DNA from: Hexactinellida sp. DTS-2022 | Lineage: Eukaryota; Porifera; Hexactinellida | Assembly: GCA_028753945.1 (NCBI GenBank) | Contig: JAPNXP010000001.1 | Location: forward strand, 13,940,501-14,004,500 | Direction of reading: 5' to 3' | DNA: 64,000 bases | Shown here: one piece after another, positions 43,873-57,300 of the stretch | How positions within the stretch are numbered: position 1 is the stretch's first letter | Layout: each line of letters opens with the position of its first letter | Notes under the pieces: model-generated | What the model was told of the DNA's origin: nothing | Database searches by the model: none | Seen by the model: the letters and a program-made list of their open reading frames with translations, nothing else | Position numbers and translations under genes: made by a program

Positions 43873-46060
43873 AATTTTTATCACATATTTCCCTATTTTG
43901 AGTCAAACGTTGGCTTCAGGCGACTATTCTTTGTGCCTTTTTTATACACTCAATTGATTTTAGTAAATCGTAACGTAATTACTAGTTAGTGATAAATGCA
44001 AATGATAATTTGAAGATGGACTAAATATATTTCTGACCCTGTCCATTCACTCATTTGGCCAGCCCATCCATGATACGAGGATACGAATCCCGGTAGAAAC
44101 ATGAATTTTCAGAAGAACTCAGAGTCAGACCAGAGGCACATCTATACACAGTCTCCGCACCACAAAGTTACCAATAGTAACGCAACTTTGTGTTCCAACC
44201 AACGGAGAAAAGCTTTGCCAAGATAGTTCAGTTTGTGAGACACCACGTCGAACAGAAAGAAGCCTCACTCGACTGTTCAATGTTTCGGCTAACACTCGCG
44301 ATTAGGGAATCAAAAGGATTCAGTAGAGGCATGTGTAAACGCGCAGATGAAAATATCCGAGCCTTGCCAATTCGGGGATAGCATTCAAAAGATATAGTGG
44401 AAATGGTTCAAAAGACAAAAACCGGATATAGTTAGAATACCAAAATAAGAAATAGTTGGAATTTACTGTTGCTAAACCATGGATATGACAAAAACGACTT
44501 TGAATCCGGAATCAAACAATAATAAAATGAAAGTGCTACTATTTCCCATTTTGGTTCGAAATTTTCCAATCAAAGATTCGAACTATTTCCGCATTACCAC
44601 CTTCAGGATATACAACGCGATCGCCTGATTAATGCGATAAAAGATGTCCAGAAAAAATACGATGACTGTCTGTGGAAAATGATGCTCATACGATGGAGGC
44701 AGGAGAAAGAAACGCTAAAATTCACTGAGGCAATCAACTTATTCAATCCACACATCAACCTCTTCTTTGATGGAGGGGCGATCTGGGACCTCAGAAGTCG
44801 ACATTCTTCTTACATACAGGGCTCCAGACATTCACCGCCAAAGGTTCCCTTACACCCTTGGGTATGACTTCTGCACGGATATACGGTGATTACTCAAGTA
44901 CAAAGTGTTTCGAATACTAGTAGATGTCATTCAAAATGGATGGAAGTTGCAGTAATTACATCAAAAACCACACAATCGACACTTGGAAAGTTTCGGATAA
45001 TTATTCCACTCATGTGCCTCCGGATAACTTAATGTACATAATGGGAAAGCATTACAAGCACAGTATTGTGGACATTTAAAGAACGAAACTACATTGGGAA
45101 AATCGGGCAGTGCAATATCACTCCTATTCTAACGGCCAAGTTAAAAGTTAGTACGACATTCATAGAGGCCATTAAGAAAGCAAATACAGGTTCCATAGAG
45201 ACAATAGTTTCCAAATTGACTTTAACTACAGTACTAAGCCTCACAACTCGACAGGGATATCAAACGAGGTGCTCATGATGGACAGGAAGCTCAAGTTACT
45301 TTTAAGCTTCTCTCGGGTACGAGTCAAGTGGCTAACAAACGAGAAGTTCCAAAGGAGGACATGACAAAATGGATTGGATAATTTTGGGATATTTCTCCCC
45401 ATACAAATTTGTTCGCTAGTCTTGTACGCGACAGATGGGTTTCCCAGTCATTATAAGTTAGGTTAAAGAATTTCCGATGGTACGCCCACTATAGATCATC
45501 TACAGTTTCAAGGAATACAAGAGGGACTCTCGTTTGACTGTTTCCACCCCACATGAATTCGTATAACCAAATCCTGACCCAATGGCGAACCGGTGAGGGG
45601 AGATTCAAATGGAAAAGCTGACGCAACCCTTGCGTCAGTTCAACAGAACAAGCAAGCCTTCTGATCAGAAAAGTAGATTAGATCGTCCAACAACGTAGAG
45701 GGGATGGTTGTAATAAGTTATCACAAAGGATTTTATTTATGCTATTAGTTACTTGTTTTATATTTATGCTCTAGAGTCTAGACAATTAGGATTATGACTG
45801 TTTTAGATGAGCTATTGACTATTACATTATTTTCTGAAAGCATAGCAGCATGATTAACTACCATATGTTATGTTTACTAAGTTGTATTTCAGGAAAGAAG
45901 ATTGATGTGTGCTACATCAATAATTCCTACACACAGAAGGAATCAGAATGGGAGAATGGAAACGTATTTCCCAGGAAGTTCCAAACAAATCTATGACAGA
46001 GAGTAGGACAGGAAAAGCAAGCAAATCCCTTGTGCCTGCTTCAACAGGAGAGCTGTTGAT
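43873..46060 (+). other. Degenerate, possibly once-coding sequence
   Basis: Composition is less AT-rich than its surroundings and short plus-strand frames alternate (for example 44190-44381, 44679-44867, 45066-45278), as in an old retroelement. I recognise no motif in them. Probably an aged insertion leading into the next feature. Confidence 0.3.
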
Positions 46061-46440
46061 GGAGACCTGTGAGAGATAGACGCCTGAGAAAATTGGGTTT
46101 GCTTTCTTACTTTAGAGGAGAACCGCTATCCTGGACTATCTGTACTAAATACAACACCATCTGCGAATTAGGATTTAAACTCCAAGTTAATACCGAGCTA
46201 GTCGAATATGCGAACCTTCGGGAGAATATTGCTGAGTATTCGCAGAGATCAAAAATACTTGAGCTATCACATCAATGAAGAAACATGGATTCTACACCAG
46301 GAGTTCTCATCCAGTGAATCAGATCGCTCGGAGGGGATCACTGGATATGGACCGCGATTCATCACCGAAGATGCGTGCTTATGCCGAACTCAAAAGACTG
46401 TGCATATTATACGGACCTGTCCTTTTCTTCAAACTTGACG
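46061..46440 (+). pseudogene. Possible LINE C-terminal remnant
   Basis: A plus-strand frame near 46370-46430 reads CLCRTQKTVHIIRTCPF, like the CxC...HII..CP end of many non-LTR retrotransposon proteins. A neighbouring frame is open over the preceding ~200 bases. Stops and shifts abound. Weak call based on one motif. Confidence 0.35.
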
Positions 46441-47633
46441 TATTCAACTTAAAAATTATTTTCTGGCAACGAGAGCAGTGTGGCATTATGTCTTTGTAGG
46501 AGACACGCGATATACAAGAGACTCAAGGATGAAGATTTAAGTGGAGATGAGATTGCCATCCCTATTTAGATGACATGTGAATGCATTCGGATAACGGTGA
46601 TATTTCCCTTTGGTACAACACCAAATGCAGAGTGCATTAAAAAGGTAAACAACAACATACTGTTCGATCTGATAACTAGTTTTATTTCATTGGGTGGCTT
46701 ACTTTCCTGGTCCGAACTATGATACTGAGGTTACTACTCAAGTATGGCTGCAAGAAGTCAACAATTCCCGATTCCCAGTGAATAGAAAGGCTAATTCCAA
46801 TCTCACAACGCCAAATCCAGGATTGAAACAATTAAAGATGTAGCCTCCTACAACAAACGTACAGTTAAGAGTCACAGTTGTTTTTAAAAATGAACATTGG
46901 ACAGAAGAATCCTATTTTCGTTGGTATTATCTTAACAAAGAGCGATTGGGAGCCAACGTAGGATCCAGATTAATGATAGGAAGCAAGGTTGCTCACATGA
47001 TGAGTGTATGAAACTGAATTGCTAAGAGGACCCTACCGAATAGGGAGCCATGCAGACAGACTATACCAGAGGAGATACAATAGGGATAGGAGGCCTCCCC
47101 TCAGAAATAGAGACTAAGAGAGTATAATTATTCAAGGTAGCGTCGTTTAGCTCTTGCTCAATTTGAAATATATTAGTATGTGCGGAACTAGTTATTGCCA
47201 TCCACTCCATTAGTATTTAGTTAGAATGAGCGTTAGATTATTTTCTCTATTTGTTTAGTTTAACTGTAAATTTAGCCCTTAGTTAAATATGTTAAATCTT
47301 GAATCAACATGTTGTTTACATACATTCGATAGTAGATTTAATCAATACGGGTATACGGTAGAACTCGGTTATAACGTGCCTGGAATAGTACCTACTTTTC
47401 CTTAGTATGTACTTCTATTTTTAACCAAACATCAGTATTTATTTATATGAGGGTAAACTCGGTTAGTATTATTCCCGAGGATACGTTATAACATAGTTCT
47501 GATGTATTAAATATTAATTGGAAATTTGAGCCCATTGTAACTGATAAAATTCGCAGGAAAATGCAATTATTGGTATCATTAGTTAGCTAACACATTATCA
47601 TGGGAAATACATGTGAAATGTGTATCAAATATA
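46441..47633. other. No gene seen; pogo-like remnant
   Basis: Bases 47345-47505 contain GTAGAACTCGGTTATAACG and GGATACGTTATAACATAG, resembling the pogo/Tigger-like family at 25026. The rest is unassigned. Confidence 0.4.
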
Positions 47634-47942
47634 ATACCTGCCAACTTAGTCAAGACAAATCAATGGATGCCAAGAATTCCCTGGACACATTTCTACAGGC
47701 TCGAGGCTCTGAAATTTCGCTTGCTTGCTATACAGGCTCGATGTCATTATTAATGAACACATAATGAATGTATTTAGGAAGGCAATTAATTTAAAGAATA
47801 TCTTTCAAATATGTTTCTATGGTGGAACATGTCCATGGGATTCCTGGAAAGTTCATTTGCAAAAACCAATATGTACGTATAACTATGCCACTGACAAATG
47901 GAGGAATTGAGTAAATACATGGACTACACGGTTGGCAGGTAT
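47634..47942. mobile_element. TIR element, 309 bp
   Basis: Ends ATACCTGCCAAC and GTTGGCAGGTAT. AAATATA is repeated on both sides (47627-47633, 47943-47949). hAT-like ends, although hAT normally duplicates 8 bp. Non-coding. A degenerate relative starts near 38750. Confidence 0.7.
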
Positions 47943-48339
47943 AAATATATTCACAATATATACAATACAGTGGATACCTGGCTAAGAGAAATGTTCCAAC
48001 TATAAACAGCATGTATGTATAGAGTATAATTAAACCGGATTTAAGAACATTAATGGATCTACAATACATTGATACAGTCGGGATAAGGTTTACTGTTACA
48101 AAACCGTCAGAATTAATTCAGAAAACCATGGTAAAGAAATTATTACCATATAATTTAAAATTAATTATAAAACTACTTACATCATGGCAGGAATCGGTTA
48201 TCCGCTACCAATATCGGTTAGAGGTAGCAGATTGCATTAATCGGTTAATGGTATGTTAAATATTTAAAGTGTAATGCGTATTTCATGTAAAATATTAAAA
48301 TTATCGAAATTTGTGAGAATATTATAAATTTACAAATAA
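47943..48339. other. No gene seen; solo pogo-like end
   Basis: TACAGTGGATACCTGGCTAAG near 47966 looks like a pogo/Tigger-type terminus; GGTTATCCGCTACC near 48198 may be internal to it. No partner end with TA was found. Confidence 0.4.
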
Positions 48340-48503
48340 CTTATATAGAGCTCAGCTCTAGTAGAGTTCAGTTTTTCAGTATGTGTATTCAGGCACTGAG
48401 AAAGGTCAGTTTTTCCAGAGTTTGAAATTGATCTTTATAAAGTAAGCCTGGGCTTTTAGTAAGGAAAAAATCTGAACTCTACTAGAGCTCAGCTCTATAT
48501 AAG
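48340..48503. mobile_element. 164-bp MITE with palindromic ends
   Basis: The two ends, CTTATATAGAGCTCAGCTC then TAGTAGAGTTCAG and its complement, match perfectly over ~32 bp. GAGCTCAGCTC is itself nearly palindromic. No coding capacity; target duplication not clear. Confidence 0.75.
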
Positions 48504-48657
48504 GATTCTCATAAATGTAATTCCATTTAGGCAAGATTGTGTCTAATTATTAATGCACATATGGGTTATGTAATGCGTTATACTGCTGAGATTTATTCAG
48601 TATAGTATCATGAGCCGTTGTAATAACAATGTTAGCATTAAAACTTGAGAGTTATTA

Positions 48658-48826
48658 CTGTGCCGACTATACTATAGTATAGTGGCCCAGTATTGGTCTT
48701 AGTGCTTTGGTTATTATTACTGTGCCGACTATACTATAGTATAGTGGCCCAGTTCTAATCTTAGTGCTTTGGTTAGTTATTATTACTGTGCCGACTATAC
48801 TATAGTATAGTGGCCCAGTATTAGAA
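48658..48826. repeat. Three tandem copies of a ~60-bp hairpin unit
   Basis: GTGCCGACTATACTATAGTA followed by TAGTGGCCCAGT occurs three times (near 48660, 48722, 48787), separated by CTTAGTGCTTTGGTT. Each copy has a ~20-bp perfect dyad (ACTATACTATAGTATAGT). A diverged copy is at 6405-6445, also next to an array-type unit. Confidence 0.9.
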
Positions 48827-49580
48827 TCACTGCCTTTATTATTATTTTTATTATTATTATTATTTCTCCGTAGCAGGTGCCCTGGCCACATCTGTATACA
48901 TAGAGGGCTGAAACTTGGCATGTAGATTCGGAGTCGACGTCTAATTTGCACCTGGGGTTACGATTTTGTATTAACAAATTCTTGACACATCTTTAACACC
49001 TTTCAAAATTTGTCTGGTCCATAACTCAAAAAATGTTTTACTAAACCCCAAAATTTTATTTCACATTTGGATTCGCCATAAAATTCTGCGTCTGATGGGA
49101 GAAGAAATTTTTCAATAAAGGGGTCAATTTCTGCCATAAATGGGGGTTGAAATTTCTTTGTTTACTGACACTTCAATTTCAGTAAAGTGTTAAATCTAAT
49201 TCTATTGTTTCAACTTGTAATAATTATATTGATTTAACTTGTTAAATCCTACTCTAGTGATTCAACTTGCGATAATTATATTGATTTAACTTATAAATTC
49301 CAGCTGGCTTCTATTTAATTTTAGTATTACTATACAATTGATTAAATTAAATAATATAATATAAGGAATTTGTTGACTCAACTCAACCAACCATGGATAA
49401 CATTGCTAAAATAAATAACTAATAATATAATTTATTATCAATACATAATGAATGAATGGCATTAAACTCAAGATGGTTTATGATAGAAACAAACTTCAAA
49501 TTTATCTCCCGTCCTTGTGGCTCGGATCAATTAACAAATGGATCATGACACCTTGAGGCGTTGATGACTTGGCGAAAAAA

Positions 49581-49698
49581 AATCCAAAATTGCAGATGTG
49601 CTGACAGCATGTTCTTTTGGAGGCACTATCAATGACCCACCAACAAAATATAGTGCCACCAAAGGAACATGCGTCGGCACAGGATGCAATTTTGGATT
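49581..49698. repeat. Terminal hairpin of array unit 1
   Basis: Arms AATCCAAAATTGCAG and the complement, extending through GGAGGCACTA/TAGTGCC. The most diverged of the five; mismatches lie in the middle of the arms. Confidence 0.85.
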
Positions 49699-50426
49699 TT
49701 TTTATTTTTTCTCCGTAGACGGTGCCCTGGCCTGAGCTTTATAGTTGATGGGCTGAAACTTGGCATGTAGGTGCGTATGGACCGTCTAATTTGCACCTGG
49801 GGTTACGATTTTTTATTAACAAATTTTTGACACATCTTTAACACCTTTCAAAATTTGTCTGGTCCATAGCTAGAAAAATGTTTTACTAAACCCCCAAATT
49901 TTATTTCACATTTGGATCCACCATAAAATTCTGCGTCTGATGGGAGAAGAAAGTTTGTTAAAATTGGTTTAATTTCTGCCATAAATGGGGGTTGAAATTC
50001 CTTTGTTTACTCAACACTTCAATTTCAATAAAACTGTGAAATCTAATTCCATTGTTTCAACTTGTAATAATTATATTGATTTAACTTGTTAAAGCTTTCA
50101 CTATTGTTTCAACTTGCGATAATTAAATTGATTCAACTTATAAATTCCAGCTGGCTTCTATTTAATTCTAGTATTACTATACAATGGATTAAATAAAATA
50201 ATATAATATAAGGAATTTGTTGACTAAACTCAAATCACCGTGGATAACATTGCTAAAATAACTAACTAATAATATAATTCATTATCAATACATAATGAAT
50301 GAATGGCATTGAACTCTAGATGGTTTATGATAGAAACAAACTTCAAATTTATCTACCGTTCCTTGTGACTCGGACCAAATAACAAATGCTTCTTCACACC
50401 TTGGGCGTTGATGACTTGGCAAAAAA

Positions 50427-50544
50427 AATCCAAAATTGCAGCCTGCGCCGACAGCATGTTCCTCTGGAGGCACTATCAATAAACAACACAAAAATAGAGT
50501 GCCACCAAAGGAACATGCGTCGGCGCAGGCTGCAATTTTGGATT
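50427..50544. repeat. Terminal hairpin of array unit 2
   Basis: Arms of ~47 bp (AATCCAAAATTGCAGCCTG...) around a ~24-bp CAATAAACAACAC-type loop. Confidence 0.9.
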
Positions 50545-51293
50545 TTTTTTTATTATTATTATTATTTTTATTTTTTCTCCGTAGACGGTGCCCTGGCCTG
50601 AGCTTTATAGTTGATGGGCTGAAACTTGGCATGTAGGTGCGTATGGACCGTCTAATTTGCACCTGGGGTTACGATTTTTTATTAACAAATTTTTGACACA
50701 TCTTTAACACCTTTCAAAATTTGTCTGGTCCATAGCTAGAAAAATGTTTTACTAAACCCCCAAATTTTATTTCACATTTGGATTCACCATAAAATTCTGC
50801 GTCTGATGGGAGAAGAAAATTGGTTAAAATTGGTTTAATTTCTGCCATAGATGGGGGTTGAAATTCCTTTGTTTACTCAACACTTCAATTTCAATAAAAC
50901 TGTGAAATCTAATTCCATTGTTTCAACTTGTAATAATTATATTGATTTAACTTGTTAAAGCTTTCACTATTGTTTCAACTTGCGATAATTAAATTGATTC
51001 AACTTATAAATTCCAGCTGGCTTCTATTTAATTCTAGTATTACTATACAATGGATTAAATAAAATAATATAATATAATGAATTTGTTGACTAAACTCAAA
51101 TCACCGTGGATAACATTGCTAAAATAACTAACTAATAATATAATTCATTATCAATACATAATGAATGAATGGCATTAAACTCTAGATGGTTTATGATAGA
51201 AACAAACTTCAAATTTATCTACCGTTCCTTGTGACTCGGACCAAATAACAAATGCTTCTTCACACCTTGGGCGTTGATGACTTGGCGAAAAAA

Positions 51294-51412
51294 AATCCAA
51301 AATTGCAGCCTGCGCCGACAGCATGTTCCTTTGGAGGCACTATCAATAAACAACCAACAAAATATAGTGCCACCAAAGGAACATGCGTCGGCACAGGGTG
51401 CAATTTTGGATT
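51294..51412. repeat. Terminal hairpin of array unit 3
   Basis: Same arms as unit 2 with few changes; loop contains CAATAAACAACCAAC. Marks the switch from the 850-bp to the 1200-bp unit class. Confidence 0.9.
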
Positions 51413-52498
51413 TTTTATTATTATTTTTGGTCCGTAGATCGTCCACTGAACAGAGTTTAATTAACTAAGAACCCAAAATTTCAGGACAGGTGTCTCATGG
51501 GTTACAGATGTGCACCTGGGGTCACGATTTTTTACTACAGTTTTTTGGACACATTTTTGCACCTGTTTAATATTAGAAAAAGAACAATAAATAGTGCACA
51601 AATATTTAATTTATATGCATTCGATAGAGAATTAAATTCTACACCTTTTCACAGTGCACGAATTTTTAAATTGAGTTTCGTTTGTGCCACAATTGAGTTG
51701 CAAGTTTCCTTTGTTTACTAACACTTCAGTTCAATTGAAGTGTTAAATCGAATTCTATTGTTTCAACTTGTGATAATTACATTGATTCAACTTGTGAGAT
51801 CGAGTAGGCTTCTATTTTCTAATTGAAAACTAAGATTTTACATTCCATAACAAGAACAGATTATGTGATTATATTTATTTCTGCTCAGAATATTCTTGAA
51901 CAATGGATACATGAGATATTTAATTCTAATTAATTCGCTCTGTGTTTAGCTTAGAGAAACGGTTCCAATTAGATTATTAGGGTATCGAGTGCGCTGAATT
52001 CAAATATGATAGTGAAATTAAATTTAAATTAATTATTATAGCAAATAATTGAACTAATTTTATTTTGATGTAAATAATATTGGTGTTAAATTATCTTAGA
52101 TTAATTAAATATTTATACTAATTATCTAAATTTCATTAATCTCAGAAATGATACAAGATAGAAACAAACTTTAAATTTATCAATTGGTCCTTATGGCACG
52201 TACCACCTATACAAGTGGATCTTGACACCTTGAGGTGATGATGACATCGTCAAAAAAATGTATTTTTACAATTTTGTGAATTATATTATTAAAATGGGTT
52301 AGTTGGAGTTGGGTGATGACCCAACACTCACATAAAAAATGCTGATTCATCACTTATTATATTCTACTGAAACTTGAATATCTTTGAAACGAAGTGAGCA
52401 AAATGGAAACTTCCACCACTCTAAGGGTCGTAGCCTTCTGAAACACCTTTCTGAAATAATTTAACACCTTTATAGTGATGATGACTTGGTGAAAAAAA

Positions 52499-52617
52499 AA
52501 TCCAAAATTGCAGCCTGTGCCGACAGCATGTTCCATTGGAGGCACTATCAATAGACCACCACCAAAATATAGTGCCACCAAATGAACATGCGTCGGCACA
52601 GGCTGCAATTTTGGATT
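52499..52617. repeat. Terminal hairpin of array unit 4
   Basis: Arms keep compensated or single changes (CCATTGGAGG paired with CCAAATGAAC). Loop CAATAGACCACCACC. Confidence 0.9.
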
Positions 52618-53693
52618 TTTTATTGGTCCGTAGATCCTCCACAGAACAGAGTTTTAGTAACTAAGAACTGAAATTTTCAGGATATGTGTCTCATGAGTTA
52701 CAGATGTGCACCTGGGGTCACGATTTTTTATTACATTTTTTTGGACACATTTTTGCACCTGTTTAATATTAGAAAAATAACATTAAATAGTGCGAGAATA
52801 TTTAATTTATATGCATTCGATAGAGAATTAAATTCTACACCTTTTCACAGTGCACGAATTTTCAAATTGCGCTTCGTTTGTGCCACAATTTAGTTGCAAA
52901 ATCCCTTTGTTTACTAACACTTCAGTTCAATTGAAGTGTTAAATCTAATTCTATTGTTTCAACTCGTTATTATTATATTGATTCAACTTGTGAGATCGAG
53001 TAGGCTTCTATTTTCTGATAGAAAACTAAGATTCTACATTCCATAACAACGACAGATTATGTGATTATATTTATTTCTCCGTGAATATTCTTGCACAATG
53101 GATACATGACATATTTAATTATAATTAATTCGTTCTGTGTTTAACTTATAGAGACGGTTCCAATTAGATTATTGGTGTTATCGAGTGCGCTGAATTCAAT
53201 TATTATAATGAAATGAAATTAAAATTAATAATAATTGCAAATAATTGAACTTCATTTATTTTGATATACATAATATTGGTGTTAAATTATTAATAAATTA
53301 ATTAAATATTTATACTAATTAGCTAAATTTCATTAATCTCAGAAATTATATCAGATATAAACAAACTTTCAATTTATCAATTGGTCCTTATGGCACGCAC
53401 CACCTATACAAGTGGGTCTTGACACCTTGAGGTGATGATGACATCGTTAAAAAAATGTGTTTTTTCAATTTTGTTAATTCGATATTTAAAATGGGTTAGT
53501 TGATGTTGGGTGATGAACCAACACTCACATAAAAAATGCTGAGTCATCATCTATTATATTCTACTCAAACTTGAATATCTCTAAAATGAAGTGAACTAAA
53601 TGGAAACTTCCACCACTCTAAGGGTCGATGCCTTCTGTAACACCTTTTTGAAATAATTAACACCTTCATAGTGATGATGACTTGGCGGAAAAA

Positions 53694-53811
53694 AATCCAA
53701 AATTGCAGCCTGTGCCGACAGCATGTTCCTTTGGAGGCACTATCAATAACCCACCAACAAAATATAGTGCCACCAAAGGAACATGCGTCGGCACAGCTGC
53801 AATTTTGGATT
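53694..53811. repeat. Terminal hairpin of array unit 5
   Basis: Same hairpin with a 1-2 base deletion in the right arm (GGCACAGCTGC). Ends the array; a pogo-like MITE begins 30 bp later. Confidence 0.9.
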
Positions 53812-53840
53812 TTTATACTCAGTCGTATTACTCTTTAGTA

Positions 53841-54360
53841 CAGTACATAACGGATATAGTGATACATATATTGGAAATACCTTATTATAGGAAATTAACA
53901 CGCCATGAAATTAACGCGAATTGCTCCAATTTGCGATAATTTCCATCGCGTTAATTTCATGGCTCGTTAATTTCTTATAATAAGGTAGTGATATATTGGA
54001 TATAGTAATAATTTTGCAGCTCTAGGTGTGTCCCCGAGCAAATCCCATACAAATTTGATTGGTTTAGTGATCTCATTATTGGATATAGTGATAATTTGTG
54101 CACAGATTATAAAATAATATTGGATTTTGACATTCATTGTTCCCCATAATTTCTTATTTTACAGTATAAATATCGTTAGAGGTGAAAAAGATAAGGAATT
54201 TGATTATATATATGAGAATATAAGTATTGACAATGTATACAGTTATATATTAGACGCTGTGGATATAGTGATATATGGATATACTCATTTATTGGATATA
54301 GTGATAATTTGGACAAAAATACCATGTCATCACCATTATCACTATATCCATTATGTACTG
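53841..54360. mobile_element. pogo/mariner-like MITE, ~520 bp, with a nested MITE
   Basis: Ends CAGTACATAACGGATATAGTG and the complement of CACTATATCCATTATGTACTG (both given to 20-21 positions in the DNA). Left flank is TA; the right flank is CA, so the duplication is eroded. GGATATAGTGATAAT motifs repeat inside. Confidence 0.65.
53880..53985. mobile_element. 106-bp palindromic MITE, TA duplication
   Basis: Same ends as the 75-bp element at 5921 (CCTTATTATAGGAAATTAAC). Flanked by TA at 53878-53879 and 53986-53987. Longer arms here show that the 5921 copy is the internally shortened one. Confidence 0.8.
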
Positions 54361-57300
54361 CATAGTGCTGTCCACTTAATTTATATTTCACGAGAACTTA
54401 CTGCGTGTGTCACTTAGTCTATAGCAATAGTAAATCAAAAGTTATATATGTTGTATTTATTATGTGCCGTTAAGCGGTTAACCGTAGCGAGAAATATAAT
54501 CGTAAAACGCCACGCCACTCATGTCCAAATAATCGAATGTTCTTAATAGCGGAGTCTGAACAATTCAAACTAATATTAATACCCTCATTGGTTGTTATAT
54601 TCGGTAACCGGTATCCACTGTACTCAACTCAATAATAACTCACTTGATACAGAATGGTTGGTGTGTTCGTCTGCAGTTTGTTAGTGTTTGATAGAGTCGA
54701 TTCTACAAAATAATGCCATAAAAAGTAAATATCAATGAGTCTTTATTTAGCTGAAGCCTGTAAATAGTAATGCCGAATTTTCTATAATAGGGGTGGGCGT
54801 TTGTTAATATTTCAGGCTTCAGGAGGGATATTATTTGAGTTGGGCTACGGAAATATATTTTGTGAACAAAAAGGTAAACGTGATATAAGGAGGGAGTGTC
54901 AAATTTCTTATGATTTTGCCTTTCTTAACGTTTGTACGGCATCAAATTGGTCTAAATATTATTAAAGTTGTTGTAGAATTCATCAACAAATTATAAGTAA
55001 TTCAAATACTAACTCACTTTGTATTCAGATAATACTTCACAGCAGTCAATTGTTAGTTCTGCGTTATTTGGAATATAATTGATTCTCGATTCTCGGTTAT
55101 TGATTGATTCTTTTATTCTACAAATAGATACAAGCAATAATATAATGTTAATAATAATTAGATAACACAAATTAATAGTCAAGTGTTCATCTATGAAATC
55201 AATTGTTAATTAAAAATTTATCTTTGTAAATAATGTAGATATTTCATATTACAGGAATATCCTCTCAATTGTAATTCTGTTCTATAGTTTTGTATAATTA
55301 ATCTCCATGGCATAAGTGATGTTCAATCAATTTACAACTATGCAAACCAGCATTTAATAATGCGACATAAATTAAATGTATAGATGATGTCAATAAATAT
55401 AAAAATAACAGAATACAAAATGTGTTGAGATTGTTTCATAATTTAATGGAGTGGATTAATTTACATCTAATAGTCTTTGGAACAGTTCGCCTGAATTATA
55501 TTTCACATTGATACGAATTTTAAATAGACTTATTTGTCAATTTGTCTACAGAATTTAGGCAAATATTATCTTAGTGACGGTGTGGTTCATAGGAATGCAG
55601 CAATTAGAATAGCTATAATTCAAAAGCATGTTATAGACTCTACTGGAGTTGTTTGTACTAGTCTCTGTAAGACGATATAGTTCAATGAGAATAAATTAAT
55701 GAACCCTAAGTTGAAATAATTGTCTAAGAACATTCTGGAATTATAAAGTTCATTACGTAGAATAATTTGATACTAAGAGTGTATCGATGTCAATAATTAT
55801 TTTAGTGTACTACACTTTGGTGAGCTCATTCAATGTATTACAAGTTACGATCTTTTACAGCAAGTAATTATATGGTAGCTCGAATGATAACTGTATATCT
55901 ATAGTTAATTCAGAGGTAGTAGTGCGGTGAAGCGACCAGTAAACCGAAATATGCTATCTTGTGAGCAATAATATTCACTAAGCGAGTGATACCTACATAT
56001 ATTTAAGTAAGTACTTTGACACAATTACCGTGAATTTTACAGAATCTTTGATTTATTACATAATACAAATAACAAAATTATATAATATTCATTCCTAGAG
56101 TAACCAAATATGGACACGAATAACAAAACTTTGATGTATGTACTTAACCAAAGTTTGAATTATGTAAAAACCTGAAATTCCTTTCCATTTTCTAATAGCC
56201 TTTTAACTATAATTCTGCTACAGCGAAAAATGACCCAATTAAGCTGAACAGCAAAACATTACAACTTGATCATAATTGATTAATTAAAATATATTTTCAA
56301 GTTTGATGACGGAAAGAGTACGGAAATAATTTAGGCCAGGTAAAATAAATTAATTATTTATCATCCGGATTTTTTCAGAAAAATACGGACGGCAGACGGG
56401 ATTTTATTTTATTTTTCATTTCCATTCATATGAAAATAACATTATCCTATGCCAAACAATAAATATTAATATTTAATTTAATTAGAAAATCACATGACAA
56501 TGCCCAAATAATGCCCTAAAATACAAGATTAATTAAAAATTGACACATTAAGAGTACTTTTCACAAGTTTTTTAGCTAATATCTGTGCGATTATGTTCAT
56601 AAGATAATAATAAAATATATTCGGACGGGGGGTAAAATTGGGCCTGAATGGGATGATAAACAAGTTATTTATTTTATATGGCATTATCAAGGAAACTACA
56701 AATAGTTTAATCGCACTACGGCCATGAAAAAGGCTTGTTAACTTGAAACTGACAATTAAATCTACATATTTAACTCACATTGTGCACAGTTTGTTTGCAA
56801 ATCTCACTTCTAATGTAGTAGATCGTTACAAGCAGTGTTATTGAATTGTTATTATTGTTTGAGTTTGTTGTTACAGTTGAATTAGCGTTTAGTATTTTAT
56901 GGCTACTATTAATCTAAGTATTCTTATACTCAGGATACACTAAGAGCTATGGCTATATCTGCATACTTATTCACAAGCTATGCGTTATCAGAAGCGTAGC
57001 ACGTGGCACATTGAACTGTACCATGGAGCTGATACAGATAGTACTGTAGTACTAAGGCCAATTAACAGATAGTCTAACAGACTTTATAGTTATGTTCATA
57101 AAATAATAATAAAATATATCCGGACGGGGGTAAATATTGGGACGGACGGGGATGATGAACAAGTTATTTATTTTATATGGCCTAACAGACTTGTAAGCTA
57201 ATTATATATGACCTCATAACCTCAGTGTAATCTCACAATGTGACCATCAGGACTTAATGATACAGGGCATTTCAATAAAGTGATTCGATCAAGTGGCGTA

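Larger units (their letters stand above)
48866..53811 (+). mobile_element. Head-to-tail array of five hairpin-ended non-autonomous units
   Basis: Unit starts (TCCGTAG motif) lie near 48866, 49711, 50577, 51431 and 52627. Each unit ends with a ~118-bp hairpin followed by a T- or TTA-rich run. Units 1-3 are ~850 bp and close relatives. Units 4-5 are ~1200 bp and share a different body, but keep GCACCTGGGGT(T/C)ACGATTTTTTA and the hairpin. No open frame of merit. Hairpin plus microsatellite at one end recalls Helentron/DINE-type elements, which also form tandem arrays, but assignment is unproven. Confidence 0.8.

Noticed and set aside
43873-46060. A TRAF/MATH-like or retroviral gene in the degenerate block
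   Set aside because: No motif survived checking in any frame; kept only as possible old coding debris.
50285-50662. 125-aa and similar frames in the hairpin array
   Set aside because: They run through the hairpin stems and differ between otherwise similar units; inverted-repeat translation, no family.
49581-53811. Hairpins as riboswitches or intrinsic terminators
   Set aside because: Bacterial-type control elements are not expected here and the hairpins belong to a dispersed repeat.
54127-54417. 96-aa frame
   Set aside because: Lies within the TIR element at 53841-54360 and its right flank; composition follows the GGATATAGTGATA repeats.
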